Below are positions 35,401 through 47,500 of a stretch of DNA of 64,000 nt, piece after piece (the stretch's first letter is position 1; the number at the start of each line of letters is the position of its first letter). Source of the stretch: Eudorina sp. 2006-703-Eu-15. Its lineage: Eukaryota > Chlorophyta > Chlorophyceae > Chlamydomonadales > Volvocaceae. Location: positions 53,003 to 117,002 of the forward strand of contig BDSI01000184.1 in the NCBI GenBank assembly GCA_003117195.1, read 5' to 3'. A model generated the notes under the pieces. The model saw nothing but the letters and a program-made list of their open reading frames with translations, did no database searches and was not told the origin of the DNA. The translations under genes and the position numbers were made by a program.

Positions 35401-36579
35401 ACAATGGGAACTACAGGAGGCGGACTGGCCAGTTAGGTCATTCGGAGCCACAGGTCGAATGAGGAGGGAAGTGGCTTAGCGGTGCGGCGTAGTTGGGAGG
35501 GCTCAGCTCAGCTTGCGGCAGCCCCCATGCAGGACAGCTAGATTGCACGTGGGTGCTCCAGGCCCGTACGCACTGCGGCTTGCGCAGTGTAGGGCCTGCG
35601 GAATGAGCAGGGGCCTTCTGCCACTCGAGCGGTGTGCATGGAGTAGTAGTGTGCGCTTTTTGTGGCGCTCGGACGTAGTCTCCTTCGAAAGGCGGTCGCT
35701 GTGGATGCGACTTGCTACTGTGGCCTATCTTGCTGTCAGGCGTGTCTCGTCAGCAACTATAAATCCATGTCCAACGTATGGCTGTATGGCTGGATCGCAC
35801 GGGTATGTGGTGCTACCCGTGCCGTCTGGACGTCTTTGCGCTGCAGCTCACCGTATGCTTCCTCAGGGCCCCACACTATATGGCGGTATGGCCCTATGGT
35901 TTGGGTAGAAATGAGGTGGGCATCACAACCGTGCGACGCTGCACTGAGCATTCACTGCATTCCTTTATCTTACAAAACGAACTGGTGGGAACTTCCACCA
36001 CCAATAGTCGTTATCACCCCTCGAGCATGAATACACCAGAAAGCACGCAGGGCGCGCGATGTCACGGAGCGCAGTCAAGTCGGCAAGTTTGCGCATCGAA
36101 GGCCCTCTCCGGCACGTGCACGTAAGGGGTGTTGCAGTCACGCCAGCGTCAGAGGGAAATGCCAACAACTCGTCGCGTAAAACAATTTCCAATTACTTTC
36201 CATGCTGTCATGCCAGTCCACATCCAGTCACGTCAGTCTGGTCAGACATCGGCAGGCATGATTGTGAGTGCGGTCAAATACGGCAATGCACGAACATATG
36301 TACACGAACAACCCCGTAGAAACAGCGGGCATCGAAGTCGGCCGGCGCCCTCCCAAAGTGGACCCTTCACTATCCCAAGTAAACTGCCTAAAAGCAAACG
36401 CAGGAACTTCATGCTCCGTTGCCCCCCTCTCTCGTAACCCTCTCTGCCCCGCCTTTCCGGCATGCTACGTCCTGGCCGTGCTGACGACGACCGAAGCAGA
36501 AGACATGTCTACCCCTGCTATCCCCCATAACCGCGAAAAGAGTGCCCAACGTGTCTTTGGAAACGAGGTAGCTATTCTG
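35401..36579. other. intergenic, convergent 3' flanks
   Basis: There is no recognised gene between the coiled-coil gene and NSA2, which converge here. The NSA2 3' UTR probably extends to the TGTAA at 35970-35974. Confidence 0.45.
35970..35974 (-). terminator. TGTAA polyadenylation signal, probably of NSA2
   Basis: TGTAA on the minus strand, 606 bp beyond the NSA2 stop. TGTAA is the usual poly(A) signal in Chlamydomonas and Volvox. This is a positional assignment only. Confidence 0.35.
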
Positions 36580-37713
36580 TTAGACGAGCAGCACCGCATT
36601 GATGCAGCCGTCGTTCTCGGGGTTGTTCGTGACCTGCGCGTACTTGCCCCACACCACCTTGCCGCCCGGCGTCACCAGGCCCAGCTCGCTGACATTCACC
36701 TCGATGATCGTGCCCTTCGTAACCACGCCCATCTGGGTGTACATCTGGCCGTTCGGGTTCTTCTTGATGCCGATGATGTCGAGGCAGAAGGTCGCCTTCA
36801 GCTCCGGATGCGTCACGTGCGCCTTGTTCATGCGCAGACCCGTGGGCCGGATGAAGCGCTCATACTTCGGCGGCTTGCGGGTGAAGCCCTGACCCACAAA
36901 CGTCACCTTCGTGATCATGCGCTTCCAAGACTTCTTCATGCGCTTGCCCGACTTGAGCACCTTGAACATCTCGTCCTCAGCGATGGGACGGACCTGCACG
37001 AACCCGGCACGTGTGACGGGTTAGGCCGTGTATGGGAGGGACAGCGTGGGAGCCATCCACCGGGCGGCAGCAGCCACCAGCCATAAGCAGTGCCTGCCCA
37101 AGTGGTGCTGGAAGTGCTCAGTGCACTGCCTGCTGGGGGCCGCCTTGCTGGCGCCCCCTCCTGCCCTCAATCCTGACCCCGAAACCCTAACGTGGGCGTG
37201 GAACGCTGGAGCCCGCCTCACCTTCGGAAGAGGCACCTCCCACTTGCCCGCCTTCTCCTTCCGCTTCTGCTTGATGGTGTTGCTGAGGACCTTAGCGCGG
37301 TCCACCTGGGGGAACGCGGTGCGGAGAATGCAACGTTGGAATGACGAAGATAGCCAACGGAGAGGTACTTCAAAGCTCCAGTTCACATACCCAATGAGGA
37401 GAATACTACCCCAAGCACCTCCGCCTACCTGCTCACGCTCAAGCAGGTACGCTGGCACTGCATTCTGCGGCGCGCCGTCGACCGCCTTGTGCTTGTTGTC
37501 GCGCTCCTCGTGCATGGCAATGGTCTTTTTCATCATTGCCTTCTCCGCATGGCGTTTCTTGGCAAACATCTTGCCCTTGATACCCAAAGCCTTCTGCGCA
37601 TACTCGGAGCGCTTGTGCACTTCACGCGCCTCCTTTTTGCGCTTTCGCTCCTCATAATCAAGTCGTCGGCCATAGCGCTTTTGGTGCAGCTCAATATGCT
37701 CGTTCTGCGGCAT
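36580..37713 (-). CDS. NSA2: ribosome biogenesis protein NSA2
   Basis: Three exons: 37713-37429, 37305-37222 and 36993-36580 (TAA), 260 aa, exactly the length of yeast and plant NSA2. It starts [15 protein letters not shown], has the basic N-terminal helix ([17 protein letters not shown]), the central [24 protein letters not shown], and the C-terminal beta-barrel block ([30 protein letters not shown] ... [15 protein letters not shown]). It belongs to the eS8-like family. In yeast it is a pre-60S factor needed for 27S pre-rRNA processing in the nucleolus. It lies head-to-head with RRP44/DIS3, another pre-rRNA processing gene. Confidence 0.97.
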
Positions 37714-38546
37714 GGTTGCCGAGTTTCGTAAAAGTTAGGTAATTAACAAGAGGTATTGGTAGCGCAGCACTGCACAAAAGGCAGTTAAAAAAGAATGAAC
37801 CAAGCACCTGCAAGAGTGTTGTGTCGTTGAAAGCGTACGGCAGGAATACGTACGAAGTTTTGTCACCTCTGCGTTGAATGCTAAGGGGCCAGGTGGTCGG
37901 TCTCGGAAGGAGACATGAGGCCTGGAACTTGAATGTGGAGGCGTCGGCCAGGGCTGATTTCATTATTCGTTCTGACCAAAATGACGAACTCGTAATGAAG
38001 CAAGACGCGATCCTGTGAGAGGACGATGGCATGGGTATCTTGCCAGGCAAGTTTGTGCCAGGGCACGATGGCAGGATACTTCTCCTTACCCAGCTCCTCC
38101 CGCCAACGGTCGGTCGAGAGTGGGCCCTTACTGCTTCAGTCCAGTGATCCCACGCACCTGTCCATATTAACAGCTTGGCCGAGCCGGAGTTGCTTGCAGC
38201 CATGGAGGACTGTTTAGCATCATGAAACACTGGCGCACGCTGTTCTGGTGCTGGCAGGGGGCCACTGTTGCCGTTGGAAGTACCCAACTGTTGCGCGCGA
38301 AGCTTGGTCAGCCAAATCCAGATACCACCCTGTATGCGAGCCCTGCGCTCTGCAGGACGCCGTGCACCCTGGCCAACTGTGTCACATACAGATATGCTCC
38401 GCGAAAACCTGGCTCCCCCATGCGTCTCCCACCTCCCCGTGACGTCGCCGCGGTGACCCCGCTTTTCCAAATCGGCGCCCCTGTCCCATTCCGGCGACGT
38501 CCGTACTCGCCGTCCCACCCCTCCCGTCCCACGCCTCCCTCGCCAG
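37714..38546. promoter_or_regulatory. divergent promoter region NSA2 / RRP44, including the unplaced first RRP44 exon
   Basis: About 830 bp. The RRP44 reading frame enters at an acceptor (CGCCAG|ACC at 38547), so a first exon with the ATG must lie here. Two in-phase candidates are ATG at about 38395 ending before GTGACG, and ATG at about 38420 ending before GTGACC; I cannot choose between them. No other gene is seen. Confidence 0.45.
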
Positions 38547-41500
38547 ACCAAGCTGTCGTACAAGTACCGGCGCCGTACACATACTGTGACGCCCTCCCTC
38601 GAGGAATCGTACCTGCGCATCGATGTGTCCTGCGCCAGTGAGGCGTGCGACACATGCCGCGTGGGGGTCGCGGCCGAGGGCGGCGGGGCCGCCGCCGCCG
38701 CTGGCAGTGCCGGCGCGACACCGACCTCCTCCCTGTCCGCCGCCGCGGCGTACTACCTCATCCCGGATGCGGCCGCGCTCAACGACCTGTTGGAAATGTT
38801 TGAGCTGCCCGACATCTCCAACTACATCATCCTGGCCAGCTGCCTAAAACAGGTGAAGGTCGTAACCGCCGTACACCTGCCGAAAGCGAGCCTCTGGCCA
38901 ACCGCCAACCGCCTCGCGAAGCAGCCCCCGACGCCACAACTGCCCGCCTGACTGGTCGGTTCCTGAAATCCTCTACCGCCGTGCGCTGTCAGCCCCAATG
39001 CCATCTGGTGTGTTAAGCGAGAAGCCCGCCCGAATGTTATATGGTGTGGTGTTGTGCGTGTTTGTGTGTCGTGTGTGTATGTGTTAGCAAGGAGAAAAGC
39101 TGAGCCGCGAATAAGCAGAACCGTGTCCAGCAATGCAACCGACGACTGAGACCGAGACCAAAGTTACCAATATGCCAGGGCGAAGTATGTCGACCATAAG
39201 TAGTCCCAAGGTGGTGTAGTCCGTGTTGCGGTAGCGCCCCGTATCGTTGTCGAGCGCCGGTGGGCGCCGTGACGCCAGCAGAAGCAGCGGCTATGACGTG
39301 TGTATGTGTGTGTGCGTGTGTGGCCCAGGTGTCCATCCTCTCGGGCCGTAAGGCCTCCCGGCTGAGGGCACTGTACCGGGACCGGCGGCGGCGGGCGGTG
39401 CTGTTCGATGACCTCCACTGCCTGGACACTGCGGCGGCGGCCTCGGGAGAAGAGTGAGTCCCGTCGTGGGGGCGGGAGGGAGGGAAGGAGGGAGGGAGGG
39501 AAGGAGGGAGCAGCGGAGCAGCGGAGCAGCAGCCGGAGCATGTGGTTGGCCGGGGGTTTTGGGCCTCTTGGTGGCCGCGCGATCGAGGGAGGGCCCGGGC
39601 CCAGCACACGGCTCCCTGCGTGCGTGTGTGTGGCTGCTGTAGCTGCTGTGCGCGGCTGTGGCTGCCCGCAATGACGCGAGGTCACGCAAGCGGTTTCGTG
39701 TATTAGGGAAGCCCGCCCCCGCGCGCCACGTTGTAACAAACAGTCCATGCGACACCGAACCCGATACACGCGCGCGCACACGTGCGGTACACTGTACGGA
39801 CGCCCTCCTGCGGACTGCGGACATCATCATCGCACGTGTGCTGAGCGGCTTCGTGTGTCCGTTGCCGACGTGCTTGACGTGCCGCAGCCCGTCGCTGCCC
39901 CCGGCGTTGGCTGCTGGGCTGTTCTACACGCGCCACCTGGGCGGTCGGGTGCCGCTGGTGGTGGTGTCAGACCGACTGGCGGACTGGATGGCGGCGGCGG
40001 CAGCGGCGGGCGGCGCGGGGCCGTCGCCGGGCGAAGACAGGTGGGTCTGCGACTTGATGAAAACCATTTTTAACGGAGGCTCTGTCAGCGAGAAGCCCGC
40101 CCGACCCGAAGCAGTGACCAGTATACAGGTTCTGTTGGAAAGGTCATGTGGTGATTCAAAATGGCCACTGCACCTGCGGGGCAGCCTCGAATCGACCCGT
40201 GGGTCACTGGACCGGGCCTGCGGTCACCTTGACCATTACCTGTGTCGAACCCCTTTGAGGCCGCCGCATATCGAAGGGTTTTTCCCTTGCCATCGCGGAA
40301 TCTGATCGCGGCGACCAGCGCTCTGCTGGACAACCTTGCGCTGGCGGCGGCGGAGGGCGTCCTGGTGCTGTCCGCCGCCGAGTACGTCGCCCGCTTCTGG
40401 CCTCCCGGATCCGCGGTTTCGGAGCTGTACGACTCGCTGATGGCCGCCAAGCTGGCGGCGGCGGCGGCGCCGTCCGACGGCGACGCCGCCTACCCGCCGC
40501 ACCTCCTGCAGCAAGAGGTGGAGGAGGGGCTGGCGGCAGGGAGCCTCAGTCGGGTGCGTGGCTGGGCGGTCAAGTGAAAACAGCCCAGGGCGTGGGTGGG
40601 TGGGTGGGTGGGTGGGAAGAGTCCCGGCGCGGAAACGGGCGGGCATCGGCACCCCGCGCCCGGGAGGTGGCGCCTCGGGACGAGGGCTGGGACGCGGGGC
40701 GAAGCGGCTGGGCGGGAGCCGCGCTGTCCCTTGTCGAGAAGTCTCGACGTCATCAAGGGCGGGCGGGCGAGGTCGGGCGTCTAGGGCCTGCTGCCGTACG
40801 TACCTGCGGACACCCGCCGACTGACCTTGAGCAACCTCGCATGCACACCGGTTGCGTCACCCGGGTCCCCCCGCGCGCTGTCCAGAGCTGCCGTCCTGTC
40901 TCGTCCCGCGTGCATCACTGATCACTCTCCTGCCGTACCTTGCCGTATGCCTCGGCAGGGTGTCGTACACATCAGCCGTCGCAACCCCCGCGAGGCGGTG
41001 GTGGAGCTGGGTCACGGCCCCGACGCGGCGCTGGGGCGGCTGGTGCGGGTTTCGGGGCGCGCGGCCCTCAACCGGGCCATGGAGGGCGACGTGGTGGCGG
41101 GTGGGTGGCGGGAACGGGAACGGGAGTGGAGAAAGGGTGGCCGAGAGGGCGGTTGCGTTGCGGGCGATTCCGGTTCCTGAAGTCTACGTACACACACACA
41201 CACACACACGAGCGGTTGCATTGCTGGACACCGTTCTGCTTATTCGCGGCTCAGCTTTTCTCCTTGATAACACACGAGTGTGGGCGAGTCTCTCCTCGAA
41301 ACCCTAGAGTGTTCGGGTGGGCGGTTTATCCTTCTGTGCGTGTGTGTTTGAGTGGGGGATTTGCGTGTGTGCGGGCAGAAAGGGTGTCCCCACCCTGTGC
41401 CCCTGGACCGGGGATGGTGGCTTTGCCACCAGCGGTTTCGGTACCTTTGTTAAACGCGAGCAGTTGGAGACCCATGAAAGGATTCGTGGTCCCCAGCTGT

Positions 41501-44500
41501 CGCTGAGGAGCCGCCGGTGTCCCTCACCCCCCGGCAGTCCGCCTGCTGCTCCCCGGGGGGCCGCCGCCGGCCTACGACACCCCCGGAGTCGCCGCCGCCG
41601 CCGCCGCCGCCATCACAGCGGGTGAGGAGGATGCGGAGGCGGCGGGCGGCGGCGACGCGGCGCCCGAAGCCGCGGCCGCGGGTGGTGCCGCCGCGGCCGC
41701 CGCCGACCCGGATGCGGACTTCGGCGCGGAGCTGCTTGCGGATGCGGAGGGCAACGGGGCGGGCGGCGAGGAGGGCGCCCTCGCCATGATGGAGACCGGG
41801 TCGTCGGCCGCGCTGCCGTCCGGTGGGTGGCTGCCAGAGGGGTATAGGAAATTGGTGTACAGAGGGTGGCAGGGGGTGGACGGGGTATAGGGAGCTGGTA
41901 GACATATTCAAGCTGCGCTGCTGCCAGAGGGGTGGATGGGGTGTGCCTGGCTGTGCAGGAATGCAGCCCTGAGTGGTGGCTGGCAGGGAGGAAGGGAGAC
42001 CCGCGTTGCTTTCCCTCCTGACCCGATCCATGGATTGTACCCGGCCCGCCGCCACACCGACACACTGCCGGGCATCCCACGGGTCGGTCCCCCCCCGCAG
42101 CCGAGGTGGTGGCCATCCTGCAGCGCGACCCACGGGACATCGTGGCCTGCCTGTCCCAGCGGGACGAGTCCGCGCTGCGGGCGCGGCTGGAGCAGCTGTC
42201 CCAGCAGCCGGGGGGTGGGGGCGGCGGCGCGGCCCCGCAGCGGCGGCCCGAGATGCTGGTGTGCATGCCGCTGGACCGGCGGCTGCCCGCGGTGGTGGTG
42301 GTGACGCGGCAGGGCGCCCAGCTGGTGGGCTGCCGCTTCGTGGTGCGGGTCGACACGTGGGAGCGGCACTCGAGGTACGTCGTACTAGGCCGCCGTACGG
42401 TACGGCAGCGTTAAGACACGCGGTCACGCTTCTGTGTGCTTTCCTTCGTGCGGGGGGCCGGTCCCGGGGGGATGGTTTTGGCCGGCGGTGTTTTTTTCCG
42501 TCAGGCCCGTCCGCAGGCGCCTGCCTCCTCCCCCGGGGCCACCTTGAGTGTTTAAAAATGCAGCTCGCCCGCCCGCCCGATCCCAGGTGGCAAGATACTT
42601 ACCATATAACCTGCAAGAAAATACCTTACCGTATGTAGGCGCATGAACAAGGCAACTGCGCCACCACCGCAAAGCAAATCATACAGCGAAACCTAAATAC
42701 GGGAACGTTTCACGCACGCAAACGGATTTTTTTTACCGACCTGCAAAGTATGTGATGAATGCGAAGTGCCGGATGTCCACGGAAGCAGCGGTCGGCCGTC
42801 TTGCCACCGTGAGTGTTAGCAAGGAGAAAAGCTGAGCCGCGAAAAAGCAGACCCGTGTCCAGCAATGCAACCGACGACTGAGACCGAGACCACCGTGAGT
42901 GTGTGCGTCTCCGGTATGTCTGTCTTGCGGGGGGTGCTGCATCTCCAGGAAGCCGTGGTAACGTATCTTGACCTCAGGCCCCCATGATCTGTCCCATGGG
43001 GCGGTGCCCCGACGTGGCCCCCCTCTTGCGCGTCCGCTTCCTTCTCACGCGCTCCTTCACCCGCCGGCCCTCCCTGCCGCCCTCCCTGCCCCTGACCGAA
43101 CTGGCGTTAGACAGCTTTCTTTCGATTCGGTTTCACTACTTCAGTCATTATTTGTCAAGGCCTACAAGGTGCACTTCGCCACTTCGCTGGAGATCTTGTT
43201 ACAGTCGAGTCCCTATCGGATATTCGCTCTGGCAGCAGCGCAGTATAAATATGTCTACCATACCCTCCCTGCCCCCCTCCCTGGTCGCCCTCCCTGCCCC
43301 CCTCCCTGGCCCCCTCCCTCCCTCCCTCCCCGGGCGACAGGTACCCCCGTGGCCACGTGACGCGGGTGCTGGGCCGCCTGAACGACCTGCGGGCGGAGAG
43401 CGACGCGGTGCTGGTGCAGTGCGGCATCCACTACAAGGCAGGGCGGGGTGGGGATGGGGGTGGGGTGGGGTGGGGGGGTGGGGGGGGTTGGGGGTGGGGG
43501 GGTGGGGGGGGTGGGGAGGGGTATGCGGCGGACATTCGTTCCGCAGGGCGGCGGCGCCGCGCTGCGGGGCCTGTCCGGTGCGCCAAGGTGGCGCGGCCAG
43601 GCGACATATGGCTTGGCGACCGATGCCCCGCGGGGTCCAGTGTAACATCATTAAGGATGGGGGTGGCCCTTCAACCCAAATCTCCCTGTCGCCCCCCGCG
43701 GCTTGGGGTGTCCACCGGCCCGCGGCTGCTCCGCCCCTCGCTTCCCCCCCTCCGCAGCCCTTCTGCGAGGCCGCCCTGTTGGAGCTGCCCCGGGTGGCAA
43801 GGGCGGAGGACTGGGTTGTGCCGCCCCTGGAGCGGACCACCCGCCGCGACCTCACGGGACCCGACTACTTCGTGGTCAGCATCGACCCGGTGAGAGTGTG
43901 AGGGGGGAGGGAGGGGAGTGTGAGGGACAAACTGCGCCGACTCTGTCAAGACAGAGCAAGGATACGGTGGAGGATGGGCTATAAGCCTATGACAAGACGT
44001 GATGGCGCCCACTTGTAGACCATGGCCTCTCCCTGACTGGAACCGTAGCCAGCTAGCCACCGGAATCGACCTAGCGCCGGCAATCACTGGCACACTGCCT
44101 CCACTCCACCACCCCGTGCCCGCCAGGTGGGCTGCACCGACGTGGACGACGCCATGCACGTCCGCTTCCTGCCGCCGGCGCCGCCCGCCCCGCGGCCCCG
44201 CCGCCGACCACCACAGCGCAGCGCGGAGCACGACAACAAGCACGACGACGAGTACGACGACCTGGACGAGCCTCAGCAGCGGGTGGAGGTGGGCGTGCAC
44301 ATCGCGGACGTGAGTTTCTTCGTGGCGGCGGGTGGGATGCTGGACGGCGAGGCGCGGGACCGCTGCACTTCGGTGTACCTGGTGGATCGGCGTCTGGACA
44401 TGTTGCCGGGGCTGCTGTCGGAGCAACTGTGCTCGCTGCGGCAGGGCGTAGAGCGGCTGGCGGTCAGTGTCATTTGGACGCTGCGGCGGCGGCGGCGCCG

Positions 44501-47500
44501 CCGCCGCCGCCGGATGGCAGACAGGCCGGCAGGCGGCGAGGAGGAGAAGGAGGCGGCGGAGGCGGCGGAGGAGAAGGCGCTGGATGGGATGGAGAAGACG
44601 GTGGGCGAGGACGCCCGGGGGCGCGGCGGCGGCGCGGAGGAGGCGGGGGAGCAGGTGTACGAGTACGAGGTGGAGGACGTGTGGTACGGCCGTACAATCA
44701 TCCGGAGCCGCCACCAGCTGCACTACCAGCAGGTGCGGGTGGGGGCCGCCTCACAGTCTTTCTCGGGACACACTATTGCGTGTGCCCGAACCGCCGGAGC
44801 TTCGCGGACAGTACGGCAGTACGGCGGAAAATGTGCATCTTGATTGCGGATGCCATTGAAGCAACACTTCAATGCCTCTGCCTGTTGATAGCCCGGTGGG
44901 TGATTTGTGCTCAGATGTGTGCTCAGTGATTCCATTGTTTGTCAACTGTGGGTCGCAGGCGCAGGACATCCTGGACGGCCGGCCGCCCGCCCCGGGGGAC
45001 GAGCTGCCCCTGGCCCACGGGGCGGAGCTGAGGAGGTCGCTGAGGGTGCTGGACGAGCTGACGGGTGCGTCGGTTGGAGGGGATATCCCACCCGGAACCC
45101 CGTCTGCGGGTACCATCCGTGCATGGCCACGGTGTGTGCGCTGCGAGGGACAACTCAGGGGGCAGGGCCGCCCGCGCCACTGCACACACGTACTACCGTT
45201 GCACGCACACATGCACGCACGCACCCACATGCCCCTGGAGAGAGTGGACAACCCGCGGACAATAAACCGCTCGAAATTCCCGTGTGTGTGTGTGCATGGG
45301 GGTAGCAAGAAACGCGCCTGAGCCAACCGTAAGGCAGTACATGATAACTTGATAAGGTATCTGTGTATGCCTCAACCACCCTCTCCCCTCCCTTCCACAG
45401 CCCAGCTTCACTCCCGGCGGGTGGCCGCGGGGGCGCTGGAGCTGGCTAGCGCGGAGCTGCGCTTCCAGATGGATCCGGACACCGGGGCGCCCTGCCAGGT
45501 GGTGTGCAAGCAAAAGGTGGGTGCGGGCACAGCAGCGGAGAGATGTGGGTGTGACAGAGAACTGAGCATGAGAACTGAGATGTGTGTTTGTGTGTTTGGG
45601 GGGGGGGGGATGAGGGGCGCGACGGCTTGGGTGGTTGCGGGGCGGCCCCGAGGGAACACGCTCGAGGGAGGGACCGCTGCCGCATCACCTCCCCTCCAGT
45701 TGCCAACCCCTCCGGAACCCGTTGCTGCTGCCTGCTGGTCGCCTCCCCCCGCCCCCGCCCACCTCCCCTTGTGGATCAATCAAGCCAGCGAAACCACGAC
45801 ACGTCACCGAAACCCGGCCCCCCCTTTTTACACACCCCGCCGCAGATCCACATGATGGACGTGGTGGCGGAGATGATGATCGCAGCCAACTCGGCGGTGG
45901 CGGAGCGCATCGCCACCGCCTTCCCCGGATGTGCGCTGCTCCGGAACCACCCACCGCCCCGGGCGCAGGCGTTCGAGCAGGTACGGCCAAGCCTGTCGTC
46001 GCGCCGCGCAGCCGCTTACTCAGGCCATGGGGGGGAAAGTGGGGTTGGGGTTGGGGGTGCAAGTCGTAACGCCAGCTTTCCGTTTGGGTTAGTGCCGCAG
46101 GCCCGACCCGTCCCGTGCGTCCAGGCACTTCACCGTCCCAGCACCAAGGTGCTGCAACCCACCAGCCACCACACACCGTTGAAACCGCGCCGGTGTACGG
46201 CGCCTCTCGGGCCCGATGGGGGGGGTCTGGTGTGTGCTTGTGAGCAGCAATTGGATTACCCTGCCAACCCTGCCAAGGATATTGCTTGTGGAACGATACC
46301 TCTCGTACTTGCGCGCACTGCTGCACTCAAGCCGCCCCCAGCCTCACCGCCCCTCTGAACAGCTCCACGCTTACCCGGTTCCGGAGCGCAGGTCCGTGCG
46401 CTCATCGAGCCCCACGCCGGCGCCACCCCGGTCGACCCCGCCTCCAACGCCTCGCTGGCTGCCGCCCTGGAGCGAGCCTGTGCCGCCGCCGCTGCCGCCT
46501 CCGACCCCGCCGCCGCCACCCTCATCAAGAGCCTAGCCACCCGCGCCATGTCGGAGGCGCAGTACAACAGCTCCGGAACCACGCCACCCGGCACGCCGTT
46601 GTCGTACCACTACGGCCTGGCGCTGCAGTACTACACGCATTTCACCTCGCCCATTCGCAGGTGCAGGGCTGGGGTTGCAGTACTAGGGGTGACGGCATGG
46701 AGGGAGAGCGGAGGGGAGGTGGGAGGCGAGGGCCCCACTCTGACTGTCGTGACGAGCTCGTGGAATGCGGGTTTTTGTTCAGCACTGGCTGGCAGGTCAT
46801 GTCGTCCCCACTTCACTTGGCAAAACGCACATCGTCACCCGTTGCCATTCCCCTTCCCCTCCCCTCGGTTCCCCAATCCATATTCCCCTCCCCTGCCCGG
46901 CCTCCTCCTTCCTCCCCTTGCCCCCCCCTCACACCGCACCGCCAGGTACGCTGACGTGGTGGTGCACCGGCAGTTGTTGGCGGCTCTGTCGGGGTCGCCC
47001 CCTCCGCTGCTGCACCCCGACCTGGCAGCCGCGGCGGCCACCATGAACGCCCGGCACCGGCAGGCCAAGGCGGCGCAGAAGGAGTGCAGTGAGCTGTACC
47101 TGCTGCTGCTGCTGCACTCGCGGCCGCACGTGGAGAGGGCGCTGGTGGGTCGGACGGCGCGGCGGGGACGTGGGCGGGGGAGGGGGGGAAAATGGGGCCG
47201 CGGAGCGGGTGTTGGAGGTAGGGAGGGGAGCGGGGCGAAGACCGGAGGGAGCGAGGGGCCACGGCCGCGAGGGCATGGAGACTCCTTCCCGAGGTCGATC
47301 AGCCGCCAGGGTGTTGAAGCCCGCGTCGTGGACGGCCCACGGTACTCGTCTGGAGGCCTCTATGACACTGGCTGGCAGTGAAATCCGAGCTCGTTGATAC
47401 GTCGACGACTCGTCTGGAAGATTCGCGGGCAGCCTTGCCGTCGTGCTTGGCGCGCGACTGTCGCCGGGTCCCGGCCCACCAGGCCGACCAGGGCAACCCA

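Noticed and set aside
39164..39830. Minus-strand ORFs over the RRP44 PIN exons
   Set aside because: Shadow frames in GC-rich exons and GGGA repeats; the plus-strand exons chain in phase with RRP44 motifs.
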